Below, piece after piece: positions 10,301 through 16,984 of a DNA stretch of 64,000 bases (the stretch's first letter is position 1; each line of letters begins with the position of its first letter). The notes under the pieces were generated by a model. That model had not been told where the DNA came from. It saw only the letters and a list, made by a program, of their open reading frames with translations, and searched no databases. Where the stretch lies: the NCBI RefSeq assembly GCF_006716675.1, contig NZ_VFPM01000002.1, positions 372,001 to 436,000 of the forward strand. Reading direction: 5' to 3'. The translations under genes were made by a program, and so were the position numbers. The DNA comes from Humibacillus xanthopallidus (GTDB lineage: Bacteria; Actinomycetota; Actinomycetes; Actinomycetales; Dermatophilaceae).

Positions 10301-10862
10301 GCTTCGTCGCGGCGAGCTGGGCGAGGTAGGTGTTGGTGGCCTCGGCCGTCGCAGCGCCTCGGGTCCCGCGGCCACCCAGACCGCCGCTGTGACAGGTGTC
10401 GGCGATGACGACGACGCGCTCGGCCAGGAGCGAGTCCCGCAGCGACGCCTGGATCTCGTCCATCGGCACGGCCGTTCCCGCGATGTCGTCGATCTCGGTG
10501 TCGTGGGTGAAGAGATAGAGACGGCCGGGCCGGCGAGGGTCGGGCCCTCCGTGGCAGGCGAGGAAGATCAGGACGAGGTCCTCAGGAGCAGGCTTGGTGA
10601 GGAAGCTGCGCAGCGCGCGCGTCACCTCGCGAGTCGTCGCGTCCTTGTCGACGAGGACGCGCACTCGCTCCGCCGGGAAGCCTCCGCCCGTCGGCGTGGA
10701 GATCAGCTCTGCCAGCTCTCGGGCGTCGTTGGCCGCGAACTCGAGGTTGAGTCGTGGATCCTTGTACTCGGAAACGCCGACCACCACGGCCCACCGACCC
10801 GCGACGGGGAAGGAACTCGCCCCCGCGTCGGCCGGCCGCACTCTCCGAGAGGTGGCGTCCAC
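7311..10862 (-). CDS. Triple caspase-like (peptidase C14) protein with TPR-like tail
   Basis: The 1183-residue protein holds three successive caspase/CHAT-like domains. Domain 1 (about 20-275) has the His motif FLACHGG (H104) and the Cys motif IADTCHSGG (C157), so the Cys-His dyad is complete. Domain 2 (about 412-590) keeps VSFSGHATG (H494) but reads LILDTGLG where DTCHSG is expected, so Cys is replaced by Gly (G542). Domain 3 (about 750-885) reads CFAGAGS and AILDAGGG and lacks both residues. Helical TPR-like repeats lie at about 285-400, 640-745 and 990-1165. Proteins of this class act as proteases in prokaryotic conflict or programmed-death systems. No signal peptide is visible, so it is probably cytosolic. 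It is monocistronic; the start at 10862 follows no strong ribosome site. Confidence 0.85.
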   Translation of the reverse strand: MDATSRRVRPADAGASSFPVAGRWAVVVGVSEYKDPRLNLEFAANDARELAELISTPTGGGFPAERVRVLVDKDATTREVTRALRSFLTKPAPEDLVLIFLACHGGPDPRRPGRLYLFTHDTEIDDIAGTAVPMDEIQASLRDSLLAERVVVIADTCHSGGLGGRGTRGAATAEATNTYLAQLAATKPGVALLTSCEAAESSLEDARWGGGHGVFTWHLLEGMRGAADGFGRARDGIVGVGELFDYVRDRVLAETDGRQHPSIGSTPFDRDLPMAVTAGSEARHHLDLARRLTALGWLTDDPAAFRCALHEAREASFLTDLGGGSDREISLVCAEAHLAIGDAIAAVRDLDGADDQQWPPETGLLRGVALAEGGEPDRAHDALLQFAEALPEDDEAGWARAYADALAHARVSRGHALLVGAGTFPALPSINLRGAANDARDLAGLLKRTCGFQAANTKVLVGAKATRSALLAGLDRLAEKAGPHDTVVVSFSGHATGQGPDDPYLVTTDWTSEQTAAISAHELVEGLSRINGRSKVLILDTGLGPARPLLSALEGWTTLGVARGMALDVLVAGRQNGALTRALIDEWPEHGTITCAELAQRVDLWLRHHDFDMAPDVIGDPSTVPGATGFAAAQLWGLSRRGAVADVDSLAWLRENPALLADPRGRWALARLLLAAHDVEAAGPLLRSARKSLGHGVPALELDWARWATEAGSLHEARSALRSLHPGTHAPEDLVVNARAALDALADCRMKALIVGIDTYATPTEASRGAELDATSWAAGLARLGLEEEDTTVLLGPAATRERILFEFDALAEHGRRQLAVFCFAGAGSWTAEGRASILSWDARLPGVGDIGLDELAARAGGSPNVVAILDAGGGVLGSEQTTAGQPESGTRTVAAATREHAGRTPHLGPAIAPPTIGAITLTPRLPARSQSRGLEVDDPTSGAARGRLSSGLQALLAPRRAHRSSPASYAALGTRRNLKGALRVIGEAADEPVLQHRTAQQTAVRAIREFELRGARGCVALAASFRDRQAARNAVDPWTELELGLAFAALGDDASAMSSLRRARNLRGERQSRASDDDVWFAWACHHLGRLLYETGADLTEAVTNLRAASEVAPDEARTTYHLAHAIRTLVEQESLVNVATLLRRYLDLGAPLGRVDATRQLLDRISRTTGPQPGGPAPSSD

Positions 10863-10942
10863 ACGCTCATTGTGGCGGCGGCCGGCGCGCCGCGGAGCCG
10901 ATCGTCGATCACCGCGTCTAGGGCGCGGCTCGCAACCTCGCC

Positions 10943-11003
10943 GCCCGCAAGGGTATGCCGCCCACCTCGCTCAGGTGGACGGCATACGGAAACCCTTGCG
11001 GGG
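10943..11003 (-). terminator. Long inverted repeat after yajQ
   Basis: The left arm CCCGCAAGGGTATGCCG..CCCACC and the right arm GGTGG..CGGCATACG..CCCTTGCGGG pair with small bulges around a TCGCTCA loop. It begins 18 bp downstream of the yajQ stop and probably ends that transcript before the caspase-like gene. Confidence 0.75.
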
Positions 11004-11020
11004 CAATCGATCCCCGCGGG

Positions 11021-11515
11021 TCAGCGCTGGTTGGTGAAGGACAGGGCGACGTCGAGGTCGGCCTCGCGCAGCATGCGCTGGACGGCCTGGAGGTCGTCGC
11101 GGCTCTTGCTCGAGACGCGCAGCTCGTCGCCCTGGATCTGGCTCTTGACGCCCTTGGGCCCCTCGTCGCGGATGAGCTTGTTGATCTTCTTCGCGTTCTC
11201 CTGCGAGATGCCCTCCTTGAGGGCCGCGTCGAGGTGGTACTCCTTGCCGGAGATGCGCGGGCCGGCCTCGGGCACGTCGAGGTGCTTGAGGCTGACCTTG
11301 CGCTTGACGAGGTGGGTCTGCACGACGTCGAGGACCGCCTTGCAGCGCTCCTCGGTGCTGGCCTTCATCTTGATGACCTCGCCGGCGAGCTCGACGGAGG
11401 CGCCGACGTTCTTGAAGTCGTAGCGCGTCGCGATCTCTTTGCTGGCGCTGTTGACCGCGTTCGCGATCTCCTGCTTGTCGAACTTGCTGACGATGTCGAA
11501 GGAGGAGTCGGCCAT
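11021..11515 (-). CDS. yajQ: YajQ/DUF520-family nucleotide-binding protein
   Basis: The 164-residue protein matches the family end to end: [18 protein letters not shown] at the start, the central [21 protein letters not shown], and [16 protein letters not shown] near the end. YajQ proteins have two ferredoxin-like domains and bind cyclic di-GMP or RNA in some species; they act in the cytoplasm. Length is normal. The start is at 11515 with a GGAAGGACC-type ribosome site about 5 bp upstream. It is divergent from tRNA-Tyr and ends at a strong inverted repeat. Confidence 0.95.
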   Translation of the reverse strand: MADSSFDIVSKFDKQEIANAVNSASKEIATRYDFKNVGASVELAGEVIKMKASTEERCKAVLDVVQTHLVKRKVSLKHLDVPEAGPRISGKEYHLDAALKEGISQENAKKINKLIRDEGPKGVKSQIQGDELRVSSKSRDDLQAVQRMLREADLDVALSFTNQR

Positions 11516-11649
11516 CGGTGGGTCCTTCCGGATGCTGTTGTCTGGTCAGTCGGGCGGGCGCGTGGGGGCTGGTGGAGGCGCCTTGGCAGCCGCCGCGGCC
11601 CCGATTTCGGACGCCGCCCGATCTCTTGCTATCCTTCCAGACGCACCAA

Positions 11650-11730
11650 GGCAGGTTGTCCGAGCGGCCAATGGAAACGGACTGTAAATCCGTCGCGAGA
11701 GCTACGAAGGTTCGAATCCTTCACCTGCCA
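11650..11730 (+). tRNA. tRNA-Tyr (anticodon GTA)
   Basis: The acceptor stem GGCAGGT pairs with ACCTGCC (11723-11729), with discriminator A. The anticodon stem-loop is ACGGA-CTGTAAA-TCCGT with GTA in the loop. The long variable arm (GTCGCGAGAGCTAC) is the class II form typical of bacterial tRNA-Tyr. The T arm is GAAGG-TTCGAAT-CCTTC. CCA is not encoded. Confidence 0.97.
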
Positions 11731-11740
11731 CCCCGTGCTG

Positions 11741-11782
11741 AGAAGGGCCTTGACCAGCGGAAACGTCGGTCAAGGCCCTTCT
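11741..11782 (+). terminator. Terminator hairpin after tRNA-Tyr
   Basis: A perfect 15-bp stem (AGAAGGGCCTTGACC with GGTCAAGGCCCTTCT) encloses a 12-nt loop. It begins 10 bp after the tRNA and marks the left limit of the particle gene island. Confidence 0.9.
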
Positions 11783-12258
11783 GGCGTACCCGTCGGGTGT
11801 CATCACCTTCGGAACTCCGTGGTGCACTGCGGGACGCCCAGCGTGCCTCGGGTGGTGGCGGGCCGCGATGGCGTTGGGGTGGGGGTAAGCGCTAAGCCAC
11901 GGATGACGGCACCGATTCGATCGCCCGTCGTCACCGGGTGAACCGCGCTGGTGAAACGGGTCCCATGGCGAGCTTCCCGGTTGGCTCGTCCGGCTGCTCA
12001 TGGCCACTCACGCCCAGAGCCGAGGCGCTCGGCCCCACCGCCATACGACGTTGCCTGGAGTCCGTTTGAGAGCTTGGCCCAGACATCTAGTTGAAAGTGA
12101 TAGGTATCGGACGAACAGTCATGAATGCATCGGATTTGCCTCCGGGACACGCCACCAAGGCCTACCGTAGAAACCTCAGCGCGCCCGGCATCCGGAACCC
12201 TCGGTGCGTACAGCGCCGGTCGTGTCAGCTCCGTCATCTGCGCAGGGAAGGTGCCGCG
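11783..12258 (+). other. Gene-free leader before the particle operon
   Basis: About 475 bp without a credible gene. It is slightly AT-richer near 12060-12130 (ATCTAGTTGAAAGTGATAGG), where a promoter for the long operon would be expected, but no clear -10/-35 pair can be assigned. No integrase, transposase or attachment-site copy was seen. Confidence 0.5.
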
Positions 12259-14187
12259 ATGACCGAAACGATTATCCCGGGAACGTACATAGACGTTCGC
12301 GCCGAGGGGCTCATCTCGGCGGGAAGAGTGGCTACGGGCGTAGTGGCCGTAGTCGGAACCGCATCGGCCGGACCGGTGCTGTCACCGATCACACTGGCCA
12401 TGCCGGACCAGGCGCGCACCCAGTTCGGCGCCCCCGACGACCCACGAGATCCAGAGGACGGCGAGAGTGCGCTCACCCTCGTGAGGGCGATCGAGCTCTG
12501 CTACGCCAACGGGGCGTCGACGGTGATCGGAGTTCGCGTGGCCGGGTCAGCTGCCGCGAACGCCTCGTTCACCCTCCGCAACGCCGTCGGTCCGGTCGCG
12601 GAGCTCACCGCGCTCTCGCCCGGGACCTGGGCAAATCAGATCCAGGTCCACGTCGGTTCCGCGACGGAGGACTGCCTGATCGAGCGCCAGCAGGTCCCAC
12701 CACCGTTCGACGAGGTGGCGTTCACGCCGGTCCTGGAGTCCGCGCGGAACCGGTTGCGGGTCATCCGCGGCGCGACGGGGCGGTCCGACGGCTTCAGGCT
12801 CGTCTACCGTCGGCTGCAGACCTCCGAGGTGGTGGTCCCGACAGCGGCCAACCGCTTCTTCCTCAAAGGACGCCCGGTCGAAGCCGGCGTTCCGGCGGCC
12901 CTCGTCCGAGTGACCCCACAGGGCGGGCCTCCCACGGACTACACGGGGGACGCCATTGACTACGACCCGGCCGGTGCCCCGGATCCTGGAAAGGTGAGCA
13001 TCGCCACGGAGACGGGTGAGCTCGTGTTCTCGGCGGCCGAGAAGCCGGAACCGAGCGACACGGTCATGGTCACCTATGGCGTCGGGCACGCCGACCCGGC
13101 GCCGGGTGAGGCGTTGGTGACGGCATGGAGCGGCAGTCTCGACTTCGCGGACGGAGAGGGCCCGGACGGCGCGGCCGGAGACCGGCTCGAAGCAACCTAT
13201 CTCGTGGATCGAGCCAGCTGTGTCGCGCTGGACGTCTCCCTTGGCGGCACCCGCGAGCACTACGTGGCACCGGACGCCGCCGAGCTGTGCGCCCGGGTCA
13301 CCAAGTCCTCGACGCTGGTCGAGGCCGTCGCCGACGACGCGGGCGCACACGGACGACCGTTGCCGGTGCAGGCGAACCTCGGGAGCGGTAGCAACGTCCG
13401 CGGCGCGAACGGCGCCGGCGCCGCAGGCGAGGAGTACCAAGGCGGGCTGGACGTGCTGACCAACCGCACGGTCAACGTCGTGGTGCTCGCAGGGCAGCAT
13501 GCTCGGGACGCCGGGAGCGTGCTGGCGGGGCACCTTGCCCTCGCGGAGAACTCCCAGCACGAGCGGATCGGGGTGATCGGCGCGGGTGGCAGCAACGTCG
13601 ACGAGATCGTCGGGCACGGGATGTCCAGCGGGCGGATCGTCGTCGTCGCGCCGGCGATTCGTTACCCGGACGGGCTGATCCTGGACGACGCCTATACAGC
13701 TGCAGCCGTGGCCGGCCTCATCGCCTCCGTCAGTGTCCAGACGAGCCTGACGAACAAGACCTTGAACGTGCCCGACCTGGCGCTCGACCTCAACCGAGGC
13801 GAGCAGGCCCAGCTCATCCAGGGAAACGTGCTCGCAGTCATCCGCAAGAACGGGTTCCGCGTCCTTCGCGGGCTCACCAGCGAGGGCGAGGGCCAGCCCT
13901 ATTCGACCATCCCGATCCGCCGAATCGTGGACTATGCGCGCTACGGCGTCCGGTCCGCGTCCGACCCGTACATCGGCCGGCTGAACAACCCCCGGGTCAG
14001 GGATGCCCTCAAGGCAACGCTCGACGGGTTCCTCACCAGCATGGTGGACGACGAGGCCCTGACCGGCTACGAGCTCAACGTGTTCGCCGACCGCGCTCAG
14101 GAGCGGCGCGGCGAGGTCAGCGTGGTCATGACGCTGCTTCCCACGTTCAGCATCGAGTTCGTCCGCGTCACGATGTACCTGCAGTGA
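12259..14187 (+). CDS. Contractile tail sheath protein
   Basis: The 642-residue protein has a typical sheath N-terminus (IIPGTYIDV, VATGVVAVVGTASAGP, FGAPDD) and the conserved C-terminal sheath domain: GLTSEGEGQPYSTIPIRRI, NNPRVRDALKATLDGFL and PTFSIEFVRVTMYLQ. The central, more variable part (about 150-390) is the outward-facing insertion. Sheath subunits form the outer contractile cylinder of myophage tails, R-tailocins and extracellular injection systems. The start at 12259 has GGGAAGG about 8 bp upstream. There is a single sheath gene, unlike the multiple sheath paralogues of Afp/PVC systems. The tube gene follows after 83 bp. Confidence 0.93.
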   Translation: MTETIIPGTYIDVRAEGLISAGRVATGVVAVVGTASAGPVLSPITLAMPDQARTQFGAPDDPRDPEDGESALTLVRAIELCYANGASTVIGVRVAGSAAANASFTLRNAVGPVAELTALSPGTWANQIQVHVGSATEDCLIERQQVPPPFDEVAFTPVLESARNRLRVIRGATGRSDGFRLVYRRLQTSEVVVPTAANRFFLKGRPVEAGVPAALVRVTPQGGPPTDYTGDAIDYDPAGAPDPGKVSIATETGELVFSAAEKPEPSDTVMVTYGVGHADPAPGEALVTAWSGSLDFADGEGPDGAAGDRLEATYLVDRASCVALDVSLGGTREHYVAPDAAELCARVTKSSTLVEAVADDAGAHGRPLPVQANLGSGSNVRGANGAGAAGEEYQGGLDVLTNRTVNVVVLAGQHARDAGSVLAGHLALAENSQHERIGVIGAGGSNVDEIVGHGMSSGRIVVVAPAIRYPDGLILDDAYTAAAVAGLIASVSVQTSLTNKTLNVPDLALDLNRGEQAQLIQGNVLAVIRKNGFRVLRGLTSEGEGQPYSTIPIRRIVDYARYGVRSASDPYIGRLNNPRVRDALKATLDGFLTSMVDDEALTGYELNVFADRAQERRGEVSVVMTLLPTFSIEFVRVTMYLQ

Positions 14188-14270
14188 CCATGGGTGGCCG
14201 TGCGCCCGTGACCCACGAAACTCATTGATAGTCAAGCCTTCTCACGGCGAGTCCCCAGAACGGAGCGACC

Positions 14271-14771
14271 ATGCCGACAGACGTATTCCGCGCCGCGGAC
14301 GCCACTATCGTGCTTGCCACTGACGACACCCAACCAGGGGGCGCCGCCGCCACGGGCCTCATCGCGCAGTACGACATGACCAACGCGGTCGGCCGGCTGA
14401 CCAATCTGCGCATCAGCGTGGCCAGCGCGGTCGAGTCGTTCTACGAGATCGGTCGCCGCTACCCGGCCGCCCTGCGGCCCGGCCGAGTGTCGGTGCGGGG
14501 CTGCGCCGATCGCGCCATGATCAACGGCGCGCTGCTGCGGCTGCTGCTCGGCGACGGCTCGGTGAGCCCGCCGAGCGGCCCGGCGTTCGTCCAGCCCGCC
14601 TTCAACGTGCTGGCCACCCTGCGTGAGCCGGCCCGGCCGGACTCCTTCGCCAAGCTCACGGTATTCGGTGCTCAGTTCGACTCGTGGTCCTATGACTTGG
14701 GCACCGATCGGGATTTCGTCATGGAGTCGGTCACCTTCCAGGCGATGCGACTGGGCTACGAGGAGGCCTGA
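14271..14771 (+). CDS. Tail tube protein
   Basis: The 166-residue protein fits a tail tube subunit in length, position after the sheath and C-terminal sequence: FAKLTVFGAQFDSWSYDLG followed by MESVTFQAMRLGYEE, the two-strand end common in tube proteins. Tube subunits stack as hexamers inside the sheath and form the channel. The start at 14271 follows CGGAGCGACC, with the ribosome site GGAG about 6 bp upstream. Its stop overlaps the next start by one base (TGATG), implying coupled translation. Identity rests on context plus C-terminal pattern; the N-terminal half is divergent. Confidence 0.8.
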   Translation: MPTDVFRAADATIVLATDDTQPGGAAATGLIAQYDMTNAVGRLTNLRISVASAVESFYEIGRRYPAALRPGRVSVRGCADRAMINGALLRLLLGDGSVSPPSGPAFVQPAFNVLATLREPARPDSFAKLTVFGAQFDSWSYDLGTDRDFVMESVTFQAMRLGYEEA

Positions 14772-15337
14772 TGAGCGACCCTCGCCTCCTCACGGCCGAG
14801 GACCTGCTCGCGGGCACGGCAACCGTTCACGAGGTCGTCGTGCCCGCGCACGTCCTGCGCCCGGGTGACCCTACCGAGCGGTCCGAGACGCAGGGCGGAC
14901 CCGGCCTGCCCGGCGCGGTCCGGTTGCGCCCGCTCACGGTCGGCACCCTCGTGCTGATCTCCCGGGCGGCCCGGGACGACCCGAGCCTGGTCCCGCTGCT
15001 GCTCGTGAAGGAGTCGATGGTCGAACCGGCGATGTCGCTCGACGAGCTGCGCAGGCTGCACGCGGGGCTCATCCACTTCCTGGTCTCGAAAGTGAACACC
15101 ATCTCGGGGCTCAGTCCGTCAGGCGACGTCCTCGATGACGCCGTGAGCTCACCCGTGGGACAGGTGCACATCCTGCTGGCCAGGCACTTCGGCTGGTCGC
15201 CGGACCAGGTGGCGAGGCTCACCCCCGGACAGGTGGCGGTGTATCTCGCCGGTGTCGACGCCCTCTTCGACAACGCGGAGCGGCCGGATGAGCAGGCGGG
15301 TCCGCCGACCGAGCCGTTTCTCGCAGGCCTGCCATGA
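14771..15337 (+). CDS. Probable tail assembly chaperone
   Basis: The 188-residue acidic helical protein sits directly after the tube gene, where myophage-type clusters encode the tail assembly chaperone. The central part (RLRPLTVGTLVLISRAARDD, LLLVKESMVEP, LRRLHAGLIHFLV) resembles such chaperones: a short beta region then an alpha-helical bundle. Chaperones of this kind coat the ruler protein before tube polymerisation. I see no obvious programmed-frameshift site; the next gene overlaps by 4 bp (ATGA) in another frame. The role is inferred from position and helical character. Confidence 0.55.
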   Translation: MSDPRLLTAEDLLAGTATVHEVVVPAHVLRPGDPTERSETQGGPGLPGAVRLRPLTVGTLVLISRAARDDPSLVPLLLVKESMVEPAMSLDELRRLHAGLIHFLVSKVNTISGLSPSGDVLDDAVSSPVGQVHILLARHFGWSPDQVARLTPGQVAVYLAGVDALFDNAERPDEQAGPPTEPFLAGLP

Positions 15338-16371
15338 GCATGCCTGCCGTCGAGGCGCTGGCCGAGATCGCCGATCGGCTCGACCGGCTCGTCGGGCGGC
15401 TGACCCGGCCCGCGGCCATGACGGCATACCGTATGCCGCCTGTTGCCGAGCTGCTCCTCGGCGAGCCACTTCGCCGGCTGTCCGGAGTCCTCTCGCACTC
15501 CGAGCGACCGGGAGGCGTCGCGGGCGACGGCATAGCGGATGACGACAGACCGACAGTCCGGGCCCTCCGGTCCGGAGACGAAGCCCGGCCCCGGGTTAAT
15601 GGGGAGCCCGCCGAGCGCCCGGGCTGGACGTCGGACACACTGAGCGAGCACGCCACGCGACACACGGCCACGGCATACGGTCCGGTGACCGCGATCGAGC
15701 CCAGCCGCAAGCGAAGCGGTGGGGACGTCGCGCCCGGCATCGGCGCGGCTCAGCGCAGGGCAGCAGCCGTGTCCGGCGAGCCGGCGCCCGACGGGCTCGG
15801 GCCGGGGGTTGTCCCGCACGTGCGCGCAGGGCAGCCAGCCACGCGCAGGGGAGCACGCGGCGCGCCGGACGGCGCTGCGCTGGGCTCGCATCAGCACGTC
15901 GAGCCTGCGGCCACGTCCGGCCCGACCGTGGCGCGGGGAACCGGCGGACCAGCCCGCGGCGTCCCCGCACTGTCTCGCGTGCGCTCTACCGAGGGGGCCG
16001 CTCCCTTACCGGCGGGGGACGTCGACGGGGTCGGCATCCGACGCGGCGTCCACTCCGGCGGGGCCGACTCGCCGGACCGGGCTGCGACCGTGCGGATCGT
16101 GCACAGTCCCGAGCGAGCCGCCGACGTCTTTCAAGCCAACCTCGCTGCTTCGCCCCCCGGCCAGAGCCCGGTCCGGCCGTCGGGTGCGCCCCGGTATCGG
16201 CCGCCGTCACTGGACGGCCCAGGTGTCGACGAGCCGGCCACGGACGTCGCCGCCTGGACGGCCGCGATCGGCGACCCGCTGACGGCCGCGCCGATCGACG
16301 ACCTCTACGCGGCGCTCGCCGACCGGCTCCAGCTCGACGTACTGCGCACCTACGGGACGACGGAGGCGTGA
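15334..16371 (+). CDS. Largely disordered particle-associated protein
   Basis: The 345-residue protein begins with an amphipathic helix (MPAVEALAEIADRLDRLVGRL), continues as a long Pro/Gly/Ala/Arg-rich low-complexity region (about 60-300), and ends with a short helical segment (DDLYAALADRLQLDVLRTYG). No known domain is recognisable. The two helical ends joined by a flexible linker suggest a tether between two particle components. Its 4-bp overlap with the previous gene and 4-bp gap to the next place it firmly in the operon. It occupies the slot often used by a tape-measure gene, but its composition does not fit one. It contains a rare TTA codon (16006). Confidence 0.6.
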   Translation: MSMPAVEALAEIADRLDRLVGRLTRPAAMTAYRMPPVAELLLGEPLRRLSGVLSHSERPGGVAGDGIADDDRPTVRALRSGDEARPRVNGEPAERPGWTSDTLSEHATRHTATAYGPVTAIEPSRKRSGGDVAPGIGAAQRRAAAVSGEPAPDGLGPGVVPHVRAGQPATRRGARGAPDGAALGSHQHVEPAATSGPTVARGTGGPARGVPALSRVRSTEGAAPLPAGDVDGVGIRRGVHSGGADSPDRAATVRIVHSPERAADVFQANLAASPPGQSPVRPSGAPRYRPPSLDGPGVDEPATDVAAWTAAIGDPLTAAPIDDLYAALADRLQLDVLRTYGTTEA

Positions 16372-16375
16372 GCAG

Positions 16376-16984
16376 ATGGCCGTCCAGCTCGGGTCTGTCG
16401 CACTGGACCACCTATCCGACGTTGCGGTCCGGGATGCGGTCCGGCTGGCCCGTTACGACGTACCGGCGATGGCCGGCGACCTCCTGCAGCCACTGGGCCG
16501 CCCGGCGGTCGACCTCGTGCTGCAGGGGAGCTTCTTCGGCTCGGACGCGGCCCAGCAGCTCGCCGAGCTGCGCACGGTGCTGCGCGGCGGCGACCCCGTC
16601 GACCTACTCGCCGACGCGGCGGGCGACGGCTATGTGGCCAAGGTGGTGGTCGCCGGCCTCGACGTCTGGCAGCGTTCCGGCGACGTCGAACGCTTTGACT
16701 ACCGGGTCGTCCTGGTGGAGTACGTCGAGCCTCCGGCGGCGCCCGCGCTCGGAGCGCTGCCGGGCATCGACGCCAGCCTGGCCCAGGAGGCCGTCGGTTA
16801 CCTGGACGACGTCCAGGACGCCATCTGGCAGATCTCGCAGCTCGTCAGCCTGACCCAGCTGGCGGGCTTCGGCGACCCCACGACCAAGGCGCCCCGGATG
16901 CTGACCGACTACCAGGCCGCCGGCGGCGGACAGACCGAGCCGGCAAGTGGTCTGCGGGACGTGCTCGAAGGCGGCGTGTCGTGA
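16376..16984 (+). CDS. GpU/DNA-circularisation-N-like tail protein
   Basis: The 202-residue protein carries a central motif set (LVLQGSFFGSDAAQQLAEL, RGGDPVDLLAD, GDGYVAKVVVAGLDV, FDYRVVLVEYVEP) like that of P2 GpU and the N-terminal domain of Mu gpN-type proteins. These fold near the baseplate-proximal tube. A helical C-terminus (about 140-200) follows. In P2- and Mu-like clusters this gene sits between the ruler and the hub, which agrees with the position here. It overlaps the next gene by 4 bp (GTGA). Confidence 0.55.
   Translation: MAVQLGSVALDHLSDVAVRDAVRLARYDVPAMAGDLLQPLGRPAVDLVLQGSFFGSDAAQQLAELRTVLRGGDPVDLLADAAGDGYVAKVVVAGLDVWQRSGDVERFDYRVVLVEYVEPPAAPALGALPGIDASLAQEAVGYLDDVQDAIWQISQLVSLTQLAGFGDPTTKAPRMLTDYQAAGGGQTEPASGLRDVLEGGVS

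Noticed and set aside
11702..12007. Minus-strand open frame ending in GEGFEPS
   Set aside because: It reads antisense into the tRNA-Tyr gene; the GEGFEPS end is a familiar artefact of translating tRNA sequence.
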